Part shown: positions 30,896 through 37,634 of the stretch, one piece after another
How positions within the stretch are numbered: position 1 is the stretch's first letter
Layout: every line of letters begins with the position of its first letter
Origin: Thermoplasmata archaeon
GTDB lineage: Archaea > Thermoplasmatota > Thermoplasmata > Lutacidiplasmatales > UBA184
Length of the DNA stretch: 37,747 nt
Direction of reading: 5' to 3'
NCBI GenBank assembly: GCA_030037815.1
Contig: JASHPZ010000065.1
Location: forward strand, 1-37,747
The notes under the pieces: model-generated
The model's input: only the letters and a program-made list of their open reading frames with translations
What the model was told of the DNA's origin: nothing
The model's database searches: none
Made by a program: the position numbers and the translations under genes

Positions 30896-30979
30896 ATGCC
30901 CGAGACGTGTTGCCAGGACCCCGGCTGCGCGTGCGACCCGACGACCTGCCCACCCGGCTGCTGCGACGACTGCTGTTGA
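30896..30979 (+). CDS. 27-residue Cys-rich peptide, candidate arsenic/metal-binding protein
   Basis: This ORF is too short for the ORF track. It has 9 cysteines in 27 residues, spaced CC-x4-C-x-C-x4-C-x3-CC-x2-CC, with five acidic residues, no Lys, Arg, His or aromatic residue, and Pro/Gly/Thr between the cysteines. That is the composition of a metallothionein-like thiol ligand, although I know no family with this spacing. Support for translation is a GAGGT site 5 nt before the ATG, a TTGA overlap with the arsC start that implies coupling, and its place ahead of an arsenate reductase and a channel gene. Caution: in this region the arsC frame would read Leu/Arg-rich CTG codons, and CTG runs give TGC in this frame, so chance must be excluded. 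Confidence 0.6.
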   Translation: MPETCCQDPGCACDPTTCPPGCCDDCC

Positions 30980-31422
30980 CCGCCCCGCGCGTCGCCCTGT
31001 TCATCTGCGTCGAGAACGCGTGCCGGTCGTTGATGGCCGAAGCGATGTTCAACGCCGACCCGCCGCCCGGCTGGACCGCGGTTTCCGCGGGCACACAACC
31101 GGCGGCCGGGCCGAACCCGCGCACCGGCCCGATGCTGGCGGAGATCGGCCTCGCGCTCCCGGCGCACCCCCCGCAGATCCTGACCCCGGAGATGATGCAG
31201 GGGGCGCGCGAACGGGTCACGATGGGCTGTCTGGACGACGCGAGCTGTCCGGCCCAGTTGAAGGGACTCGACCTGAGGGACTGGGGGCTCCCCGACCCGG
31301 CCGGTCTCGACGACGCCGGCTTCCGACGAGTGCGCGACGACCTGCGGGGCCGGATCGCCGGGCTGCGCCGCGAGCTCGTGCTCGCCGACCGGCGGCGCGC
31401 CGCGCTCCGTCCGGCCGCGTGA
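30976..31422 (+). CDS. arsC: Arsenate reductase, thioredoxin-coupled type (low-molecular-weight phosphatase fold)
   Basis: ArsC reduces arsenate to arsenite. The track's start at 30880 adds 32 residues with no family character; TTG at 30976, overlapping the Cys-rich ORF stop as TTGA, gives 148 residues and puts the nucleophile at C11, the family position (about 10). The P-loop is CVENACRS, of the form CxxNxxRS. A Cys pair in GCLDDASCP (C85 and C91) matches the resolving cysteines of the thioredoxin-linked enzymes. GLPDPAG holds the DP motif of the general acid. The aquaporin gene starts 6 bp later. The enzyme is cytoplasmic. Confidence 0.88.
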   Translation: MTAPRVALFICVENACRSLMAEAMFNADPPPGWTAVSAGTQPAAGPNPRTGPMLAEIGLALPAHPPQILTPEMMQGARERVTMGCLDDASCPAQLKGLDLRDWGLPDPAGLDDAGFRRVRDDLRGRIAGLRRELVLADRRRAALRPAA

Positions 31423-31428
31423 TCCCCG

Positions 31429-32148
31429 TTGACGAGCTCCGGGATCGGACGGTGGCTCGCGGAGTGTGCGGGCACCGGCCTCCTGGTGGGGATCGGCACC
31501 GGAACGATCGTGGCCGCGGGCCGCGGAGGGGGGATCCCCCCGTGGCTGATGGCCCTCGCCTGGTTCGCGGCGGTGCTCGTCCCGATCCTCCTCTTCGTCG
31601 GGGTCTCGGGGGCCCACCTGAACCCCGCCGTCACCCTGGCGCTCGCCGTCAGTGGCCGGGTGGCGTGGCGGGAGGCGATCCCGTACTGGACGGCGCAGTT
31701 CGCCGGCGCGTTCGCGGCGAGCTTCGCCGTCGAGCGGTCGCTCGGAACCGGCAGCCACCTCGGCGCGACCCTCCCCGCCCACGGGCTCGTCGCGCCGGCG
31801 TTCGTGGCGGAGGCCGGCTTCACGGCGGTCCTGGTCGCGTCGGTGTTCGTGCTCGCGGACTCGGGCGTCGGGCGGTGGCGATGGAGGTTGCTCCTGCCTC
31901 CGGCCGCGGTCGGCCTGTCGACGTTCGTGATCGGCCCGTGGACCGGTAGCTCGTTGAACCCGGCCCGCACGCTCGCGCCGGCCGTCCTCTCGGGGACGTA
32001 CTCGGACCTCTGGCTCTACCTGGTCGCCGTCCCGCTCGCGGCGATCGTCGTCGCGGTCGGGTGGAAGCCCCGCGCGGTCGACATCGAGGACCAGGGCGTG
32101 AGTCCGGCGGTCGAGCGCGAATCCGAGGCCGGCGAACTCACGGACTGA
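31429..32148 (+). CDS. aqpS: Aquaglyceroporin (MIP family), probable arsenite channel
   Basis: The 239-residue protein has six helices and both MIP half-helix motifs: SGAHLNPAVTLAL (about 62-74) and GSSLNPARTLAPAV (about 173-186), with the selectivity-filter Arg after the second NPA. The first helix WLAECAGTGLLVGIGTGTIV is typical. In Sinorhizobium an AqpS channel replaces ArsB and lets arsenite out after ArsC acts; the position 6 bp after arsC argues for the same role here. The start is TTG at 31429, like the TTG chosen for arsC. A charged tail of about 30 residues ends the protein. Gene symbol is by analogy. Confidence 0.85.
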   Translation: MTSSGIGRWLAECAGTGLLVGIGTGTIVAAGRGGGIPPWLMALAWFAAVLVPILLFVGVSGAHLNPAVTLALAVSGRVAWREAIPYWTAQFAGAFAASFAVERSLGTGSHLGATLPAHGLVAPAFVAEAGFTAVLVASVFVLADSGVGRWRWRLLLPPAAVGLSTFVIGPWTGSSLNPARTLAPAVLSGTYSDLWLYLVAVPLAAIVVAVGWKPRAVDIEDQGVSPAVERESEAGELTD

Positions 32149-32225
32149 CCGCGCCCCGCGCTCGCGGGGGCTGCGGGTCGCGTCCGCCTCGGGACGCCCG
32201 AGTGCCCCGGCTCCCACCGGCAGCC

Positions 32226-32231
32226 ATTAAG
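32226..32231 (+). promoter_or_regulatory. TATA-like ATTAAG of the cyclase gene
   Basis: ATTAAG lies 22-27 nt before the GTG at 32253 and selects it over the longer ORF-track start. Confidence 0.5.
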
Positions 32232-32252
32232 GGCGAGCCCCCATCCGCCCGC

Positions 32253-34181
32253 GTGACGGCCGAGGTGCGATCGCTCGCGGCCGTCATGCTCACCGACATG
32301 GTGGGCTACTCCTCGATCGTCCAGCGCGACGAGCGGCTCGCGCTCCGGCTGGTCCAAGAACAGGAGCGGATCGTCCGCGGCCGCCTGAAGGTCCGGCGCG
32401 GCCGCGCCGTCAAGTCGCTGGGCGATGGGGTGCTCGCGGAGTTCGCGAGCGCGCTCGACGCGGTCGAGTGCGCCGTCGAGATCCAGCGGGCGCTCGAGCG
32501 CCGGAACGCCCGCCGCCGGGCGGTGCGCGTCGAGCTGCGCATCGGGATCCACCTCGGGGACGTCGTCCACCGCGACCGCGACGTCTTCGGCGACGCCGTG
32601 AACATCGTCGCGCGCATCGAGCCGCTCTCGGACCCGGGCGGCGTCTGCCTGACCCAGCCCGTGTACGACCAGGTGCGCAACCGGATCGACGTGCGGATCG
32701 AGGCGCTCGGCACCCCGGCGCTCAAGCACATCGAGACGCCCGTTCCGACCTACCGGCTCCTCCTCCCGTCCGTCCGACCACGCGCCGCCGAGCTCCCCCC
32801 GGACCGTCCGCGGCTCGCCGTCCTCCCGCTCGCGAACCTGAGCGGTCAGGCCGAGGACGAGTACTTCGCGGACGGGATCACCGAGGAGCTGATCCAGATG
32901 CTCTCGAAGATCACCGGCCTCCGCGTGATCGGACGGACGTCGGTGATGCGCTTCAAGTCGTCCGCCGCATCCCCCGCCGAGATCGCGCGCGAGCTTGGCG
33001 TCCAGTCGGTCCTCGAGGGCGCGATCCGCAAGGCCGGCGCGCGCGTCCGGGTGACGGCCCGTCTCCTGGACGGAAAGAGCGGCGAGTCCGTCTGGTCCGG
33101 CGAGTTCGACCGGCAGGTCGAGGACGTCTTCGCGCTCCAGTCGGAGATCTCGCGCAAGATCGCCGGGTCGCTCGAGGTCCGCATCCTCGGGGGCGAGCGC
33201 GCGGCGCTCCAGCGCCCGATCACCTCCGACCCGGACGCGCACGCATTCTACCTCAAGGGCCGCGCGCTCCTCAACCGACGGACCGCCGACTCGCTCCGCG
33301 CGGCGCTGGGGGAGTTCCGCTACGCCCTGCGGGAGGACCCGGCGCTCGCCGAGGCGCACGCGGGCGCCGCCGACGCCTTCAGCACGCTCGCCTGGCTCGA
33401 GTTCGCCCGGCCGAAGGAGGCGTTCCCGCGGGCCCGGGCGGCCGCCCTGCGGGCCGTGCGACTCGACCCGGCCCTCGCCGAGGCCCACGCGTCGCTCGGG
33501 TTCGTCCGGTTCCTCTACGACCGCGCGTGGGTGGAAGCGGAGACGGAGTTCCGCCGCTCGATCGCGCTCAACCCGAACTACCCGACGGCCCACCAGTTCT
33601 ACTCGGACCTGCTGAAGGCGTTGGGCCGGCTGGACGAGGCGCTGGTCGAGGTGGAGCGGGCGCGCGAGCTGGACCCCCTGTCCCTCGGGATCAACACCGC
33701 GCGCGGCCACGTGCTCTACCTGGCCCGGCGGTACGACGAGGCGATCGACCAGTACCGCCGGGCCCTCGCGCTCGACCCCGGGTTCGCGCAGGCCCACCTC
33801 TGGTTCGGCCGGCCGTACCTCGAGAAGGGGAGGTACGACGCGGCGATCGCCGAGGTCGAGACCGCGGTCCGGCTGACCCACGAGAGCACAATGAGCCTCG
33901 CCGTGCTCGGGCACGCGCACGCCTCCGCCGGCCACGCGCGGGAGGCGCGGGCGATCCTCGCGCGACTGCTCCGTCGCGGGCGGACTCAGTACGTTCCGTC
34001 GTACTGGATCGCGCTCGTGCACGTCGGATTGGACGACCGGGACCAGGCATTCCGCTGGCTCGACCGGGCCGACCGCGAACGGTCGGCGTGGCTCGCGTGG
34101 ATCAAGGTCGAGCCGCGGTTCGACGGGTTGCGCTCCGACCCGCGGTTCCCGCGTCTGCTCCGGCGGCTCAAGCTCGCCTGA
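32253..34181 (+). CDS. Class III nucleotide cyclase with TolB-like domain and TPR repeats
   Basis: From GTG at 32253 the protein has 642 residues. The N-terminal cyclase domain (about 6-165) keeps the catalytic set: metal ligands D15 in LTDMVGYS and D58 in SLGDGVLAEF, adenine-type K54 and D114, and transition-state N117 and R121 in GDAVNIVAR. It should make cAMP. The middle (about 185-310) has LAVLPLANLSGQAEDEYFADGITEEL and ELGVQSVLEGAIRKAGARVRV, the TolB-like domain seen with CadC and similar cyclases. TPR hairpins run from about 325 to 630. The architecture is common in rhizobia and rare in archaea, so lateral transfer is likely. It overlaps the convergent gene by 14 bp. Confidence 0.9.
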   Translation: MTAEVRSLAAVMLTDMVGYSSIVQRDERLALRLVQEQERIVRGRLKVRRGRAVKSLGDGVLAEFASALDAVECAVEIQRALERRNARRRAVRVELRIGIHLGDVVHRDRDVFGDAVNIVARIEPLSDPGGVCLTQPVYDQVRNRIDVRIEALGTPALKHIETPVPTYRLLLPSVRPRAAELPPDRPRLAVLPLANLSGQAEDEYFADGITEELIQMLSKITGLRVIGRTSVMRFKSSAASPAEIARELGVQSVLEGAIRKAGARVRVTARLLDGKSGESVWSGEFDRQVEDVFALQSEISRKIAGSLEVRILGGERAALQRPITSDPDAHAFYLKGRALLNRRTADSLRAALGEFRYALREDPALAEAHAGAADAFSTLAWLEFARPKEAFPRARAAALRAVRLDPALAEAHASLGFVRFLYDRAWVEAETEFRRSIALNPNYPTAHQFYSDLLKALGRLDEALVEVERARELDPLSLGINTARGHVLYLARRYDEAIDQYRRALALDPGFAQAHLWFGRPYLEKGRYDAAIAEVETAVRLTHESTMSLAVLGHAHASAGHAREARAILARLLRRGRTQYVPSYWIALVHVGLDDRDQAFRWLDRADRERSAWLAWIKVEPRFDGLRSDPRFPRLLRRLKLA

Positions 34182-35166
34182 ACGTCCCCGCGTCCGCGCG
34201 GCGCCCCGCCGCCCGGAGGACGCGGAGCGCGTTCAGCGTGACCATCTCGTTGCGGGGACCGACGCCCCAGTCGACGACCTCCGTGTTCGCGCCGTCGGCC
34301 GGACCGCTCCGCCAGAACCGGCGCTCCGCGGCCCAACTCCCGTCGGGCGAGCGCCGGGCGAGGAGCCGGTCGAGCGCCTCGCGCGTCCGCGGGTCCCCCA
34401 GGGCCCCGGCTGTTCCGAGCACCCGAAGAGCCTGGAGGAGGTCGTAGTGCCAGTAGACCGGATAGTGGAGCCGCGACCACTCCGACGGGAGTTCGCCCTC
34501 ACCGCGACAGGATCGTACGAGGCGGTGTCGCAGGAAGAACTCGGCCGCACGCTCGACCGCGGGACGGACGGAGTCGTCCCCCGAGGTGCGGAGGTACTCG
34601 CTCAGTCCCCACAAGGTCGCGAGGGACTCGTAGAACGACGAGTGGGTCGCGTCGGGGGCGGAGTCGCAGTTCCAGCCCCCGTCCGGCCACTGCCAGCGCA
34701 CGAGGCCGTGTGCGATCGCCCGCACGCGCGGGTCCGTGGCGCGCCCGAGCCGCGCGGAGACCCCCAGCGGATTGCCGAGCACGGACGCGTGCACCCGGAA
34801 CCGACCGCGCACGCGGTGCGGGTCGGCCGTACGGTGGGGGAGCCGGTCGAGGACGTACCGGAGCGCCCGCTGCGCCACCGGATGGTCGGGCGGCACCCCG
34901 AGCTCGACCGCCGAGACGAGTCGCCAGGTCGCACCGGCCCACTTCTTGTACCAGTGGACGCCGAAGCTCCCGTCCGGTCCGGCCCCCGCGAGGAGCGCCC
35001 CGAGGCGGGGGCCGTGCACGAGGCGACGTCGGAGCTCCCGCACCTCGGCGGAGCGCTCCGACCGGCCCAGTACCTCGGTGAGCGTGAGGAGTCGAATCGA
35101 CGGGTCGGGAGAATCGAGGAGGAACCGAACCCCGGGAGAGCTCGGGTCCAACGCGCGCTCTTCCAT
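34168..35166 (-). CDS. Alpha/alpha-toroid protein (squalene cyclase/prenyltransferase-like), copy A
   Basis: From ATG at 35166 the protein has 332 residues made of helical hairpins. QW-like repeats appear as WQWPDGGWNCDS and RRSPDGSWAAERRFW, as in terpenoid cyclases and protein prenyltransferases. The DXDD acid of class II cyclases is not evident, so cyclase activity is doubtful. AEFFLRHRLV, WSRLHYPVYWHYDLLQALRVL and NEMVTLNALRVL are shared with copy B at 36040-37029. Asp, Cys and His in DGGWNC and LHYP could form a zinc site as in prenyltransferase beta subunits, which is speculative. It is divergent from the methyltransferase gene. Confidence 0.72.
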   Translation of the reverse strand: MEERALDPSSPGVRFLLDSPDPSIRLLTLTEVLGRSERSAEVRELRRRLVHGPRLGALLAGAGPDGSFGVHWYKKWAGATWRLVSAVELGVPPDHPVAQRALRYVLDRLPHRTADPHRVRGRFRVHASVLGNPLGVSARLGRATDPRVRAIAHGLVRWQWPDGGWNCDSAPDATHSSFYESLATLWGLSEYLRTSGDDSVRPAVERAAEFFLRHRLVRSCRGEGELPSEWSRLHYPVYWHYDLLQALRVLGTAGALGDPRTREALDRLLARRSPDGSWAAERRFWRSGPADGANTEVVDWGVGPRNEMVTLNALRVLRAAGRRADAGTFRRA

Positions 35167-35187
35167 GCTCGCGCGACCAACGCACGC

Positions 35188-35200
35188 CAATGGAAAACGG
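35188..35200 (-). promoter_or_regulatory. TATA-like box of toroid copy A gene
   Basis: Minus-strand CCGTTTTCCATTG region lies 22-34 nt before the ATG at 35166. It is the only A/T-rich patch in the 107-bp divergent gap. Confidence 0.4.
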
Positions 35201-35273
35201 GTCGTTCGGCCCGGGTCGGCTCGAAGGGTGGGGTGAAGTGCCCCGGCACCGTCCGGCCGGGTCGGGGCGCCCG

Positions 35274-35978
35274 ATGCAGGTCGAATCCGATCCGGACCCA
35301 AAGTGGGTCGCGAGACTCAGCGGGAGATCGCCGACGGCGGTCGAACGCGCGCTCGCGGAGGCGGCGGGCCAGCGGGCCCTGTTCGGGTACCTTGCGCGGC
35401 AGCACCGAGCCGAGGGACGGAGCTCGTACGTCGAGATCGACGCGCCGCTCGAACTGCACGCGCTCGTCCGTCTCCTGCGTCCGTCGCACGTGGTGGAGGT
35501 GGGCGTCTCCTCGGGAGTCTCATCGGCATACCTCCTGAACGCGCTGGACCGGAATCGGCACGGCCGGCTCCACTCGGTGGACCGGCCGAGCCACCCGACG
35601 AAGCAGCAGATCGCGGAGGGCGCGACCCACGAGTCGTGGACGTTGCCGGTCGGCCGGTCGACCGGATGGGCCGTGCCGCCGCGCCTTTGGCGGCGGTGGG
35701 ACCTTCGCCTCGGAGACAAGGCGGACGTGCTCCCGATGCTCGCCGAGCAGCTGCCGAAGATCGACCTGTTCGTCTACGACGTCCCCCACCGGGACACGGG
35801 TACCCGCGGGGAACTGCGTGCCCTGGACCGGCGCCTGCGACGGGGCTCGGTGGTGATCATCGACCACGGTCCCGGCGGCGAACTGTGCGACGCGCTCCGG
35901 ACGTGGGCCCGCTCCCGCGGTGCGGAGCCGATCGGCCGGGCCGGGCTGGGCCTGTACGGGGCGCGGGCGGCGCGCTGA
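35274..35978 (+). CDS. Class I SAM-dependent methyltransferase (Methyltransf_24-like)
   Basis: The ORF track starts at 35190, but the first 28 residues lack structure and ATG at 35274 (MQVESDPDPKWV) is preferred; 234 residues result. The core reads YVEIDAPLELHALVRLLRPSHVVEVG then VGVSSGVSSAYLLNAL (motif I), GRLHSVDRPSHPTKQ (motif II acid), LRLGDKADVLPML, and IDLFVYDVPHRDTGTRGELRAL, as in small O-methyltransferases acting on natural products or sugars. VVIIDHGPGG follows. It sits between two paralogous toroid genes, which suggests one pathway. The substrate is unknown. Confidence 0.72.
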   Translation: MQVESDPDPKWVARLSGRSPTAVERALAEAAGQRALFGYLARQHRAEGRSSYVEIDAPLELHALVRLLRPSHVVEVGVSSGVSSAYLLNALDRNRHGRLHSVDRPSHPTKQQIAEGATHESWTLPVGRSTGWAVPPRLWRRWDLRLGDKADVLPMLAEQLPKIDLFVYDVPHRDTGTRGELRALDRRLRRGSVVIIDHGPGGELCDALRTWARSRGAEPIGRAGLGLYGARAAR

Positions 35979-36039
35979 GCGCCGCCCGCACGCCGGAGTC
36001 AAGTCCGAGGGCGGGTTGGGGGCCTCGGACGACCGGAAG

Positions 36040-37029
36040 ATGACGACCGATCGCGGCCGCGGATCGCACCCCGACGCGGAGTCACATCTCCGCCTCGCCC
36101 GCAGCCCGCAGCCGTCCGTCCGGTACTTCGCGCTCACCGAACTCCTCGGGCGCGGCGAGGACGACCCCGAGGTGCGCTCGGCCCGCCGGCAGATCCCGCG
36201 CACCGGATGGGCCGCCGACCTCCTCGCGACGCAGAAGGCCGACGGGTTCTGGGAGGCGCACACCCCCCGCACGGTCCGCGAGTGGGTCAACTTCCTCCGA
36301 TTCCCGCCGTTCCGGTCCACCATTTGGCAGGGAACGGTGCTCGCCGACCTCGGGCTCACGTCGGCCGACCCGCGGATCCGGAAGCTCGCCGAGTGCGTGT
36401 TCCGGTACAACCTCGCGCTCAGCTCGCCGCTCAACCTCTACACGGAGGAGGTCTGCATCGTCGGCAACGTCGCCCGCATGCTGATCCGGTTCGGCTACAG
36501 GGACGACCGGCGCGTCCGGAAGCTGCTCGACTGGATGCTCGAGGACCAGCGCGAGGACGGCGGGTGGAACTGCGCCGCGGGCGCCCCGGGGACGTTGGAC
36601 GCGTGGGAGGCGCTCTCCGCGTTCGCCGCGATCCCGAAACCCCAGCGCTCGGCGAAGGTCGACCGGGCGGTCGCCCGCGGCGCGGAGTTCTTCCTCGCGC
36701 GGAAGCTGGTCCACGAGGGTCCCCCGTACGCGCCCTGGCTGCGGCTCCACTATCCGACCCACTACTACTACGACGTCCTGGTCGGTCTGGACGTCCTGAC
36801 GCAGCTCGGCTACGGCGGCGACCGCCGGCTCGGACCGGCCCTCGAGGTCCTCGCGAAGAAGCGACGGCGCGACGGGAGGTGGGCGCTCGACCGGATCCAT
36901 CCCGACGAGCTCCCGCGGGGCGGCGGCCGTACGGTCCGACCGCTCGCCCTCGAGCGCGCCGGCGCCCCGAGCGAGTGGATCACGCTCACCGCCCTCCGGG
37001 TCCGCGCCCGCGTCGAGCGCGCAAGCTGA
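36040..37029 (+). CDS. Alpha/alpha-toroid protein (squalene cyclase/prenyltransferase-like), copy B
   Basis: From ATG at 36040 the protein has 329 residues; the ORF-track start at 35920 is inside the methyltransferase gene. It is a clear paralogue of copy A: SPQPSVRYFALTELLGR against SPDPSIRLLTLTEVLGR, DGGWNC in both, RGAEFFLARKLV, LRLHYPTHYYYDVLVGLDVL and SEWITLTALRVRA. It has one extra aromatic segment near 85-100 (VREWVNFLRFPPFRSTIW). Like copy A it lacks a visible DXDD. The gene lies 61 bp after the methyltransferase stop, so these two may share a transcript. Confidence 0.72.
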   Translation: MTTDRGRGSHPDAESHLRLARSPQPSVRYFALTELLGRGEDDPEVRSARRQIPRTGWAADLLATQKADGFWEAHTPRTVREWVNFLRFPPFRSTIWQGTVLADLGLTSADPRIRKLAECVFRYNLALSSPLNLYTEEVCIVGNVARMLIRFGYRDDRRVRKLLDWMLEDQREDGGWNCAAGAPGTLDAWEALSAFAAIPKPQRSAKVDRAVARGAEFFLARKLVHEGPPYAPWLRLHYPTHYYYDVLVGLDVLTQLGYGGDRRLGPALEVLAKKRRRDGRWALDRIHPDELPRGGGRTVRPLALERAGAPSEWITLTALRVRARVERAS

Positions 37030-37070
37030 GCCGGCGACCGGCCCCCCCGGCGTCGGTCGGCGCCGACGGG

Positions 37071-37079
37071 GTTGAAGAG
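37071..37079 (+). promoter_or_regulatory. TATA-like box of SRPBCC gene
   Basis: GTTGAAGAG lies 29-37 nt before the ATG at 37108. Confidence 0.35.
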
Positions 37080-37107
37080 ACGCGGCGCCGTGGCCGGCCG
37101 GCTCCCG

Positions 37108-37623
37108 ATGGCCGCGTCGCGCGCCACCACCTACGAGGTCCGCTGCGCGTTCCGAGCACCGCTCGACTACGTGTTCCGCTGGTGCACCGACTACACCCCG
37201 GACGACGCCCGGCTCGAGAAGGCGCGGTACGAGCGCCGCATCCTCTCGCGCTCCGCCCGCCGGATCGTCTACGAGGACCTCGAGGACTCCGGACGCGGCT
37301 GGGACTGGAGCCGGCAGACCGTCACGTTGCGCCCGCCCGACCGGTGGCACGCCCACGTCCAGGGCAACCTGCGCACCTGGGAGATCGACTACCGGCTCGC
37401 GGAGCTCGGCGACGGGGGGACCGAACTCCGCTTCCGCGGGGTCCGGCGGCCGACCGCCCTCGGTCCCCCCAACCCGTCCCGAGCCCGGATGGAACCCGCG
37501 ATCGCCCGCGGGTGGGCCGGGTTCGCCCGGGCCCTCGAACGCGACTACGGGCGCGCCCGCCGCGGACCGGGCCCGAGGCGCACGGAACGTTGCGACAACG
37601 TTCAAGTAAGGCGGCCGGGGTGA
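37108..37623 (+). CDS. SRPBCC (START-like) family protein
   Basis: From ATG at 37108 the protein has 171 residues. TTYEVRCAFRAPLDYVFRWCTDYTPDDARL is a typical SRPBCC opening (strand then helix with xxVFxxxxD), followed by antiparallel strands RRIVYEDL, WDWSRQTVTLRPPDRW, HAHVQGNLRTWEIDYRLAEL and TELRFRGVR, and a long C-terminal helix. Such helix-grip proteins bind hydrophobic ligands such as lipids or polyketides. Next to toroid and methyltransferase genes it may handle an isoprenoid. Its last codons contain the palindrome and TATA-like box of the next gene. Confidence 0.72.
   Translation: MAASRATTYEVRCAFRAPLDYVFRWCTDYTPDDARLEKARYERRILSRSARRIVYEDLEDSGRGWDWSRQTVTLRPPDRWHAHVQGNLRTWEIDYRLAELGDGGTELRFRGVRRPTALGPPNPSRARMEPAIARGWAGFARALERDYGRARRGPGPRRTERCDNVQVRRPG
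37585..37603. promoter_or_regulatory. Perfect 8-3-8 palindrome, candidate operator
   Basis: GAACGTTG-CGA-CAACGTTC lies in the 3' end of the SRPBCC gene and overlaps the TATA-like box of the last gene by 3 bp. A dimer bound here would block TBP/TFB. Confidence 0.6.
37601..37611 (+). promoter_or_regulatory. TATA-like box of the last gene
   Basis: TTCAAGTAAGG lies 24-34 nt before the ATG at 37635. Confidence 0.5.
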
Positions 37624-37634
37624 GGGAGAACGCC

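Noticed and set aside
30880-30975. N-terminal extension of ArsC from GTG at 30880
   Set aside because: The extension is Leu/Arg-rich and without family similarity, lacks a ribosome binding site at its start, and covers the GAGGT site used by the Cys-rich ORF.
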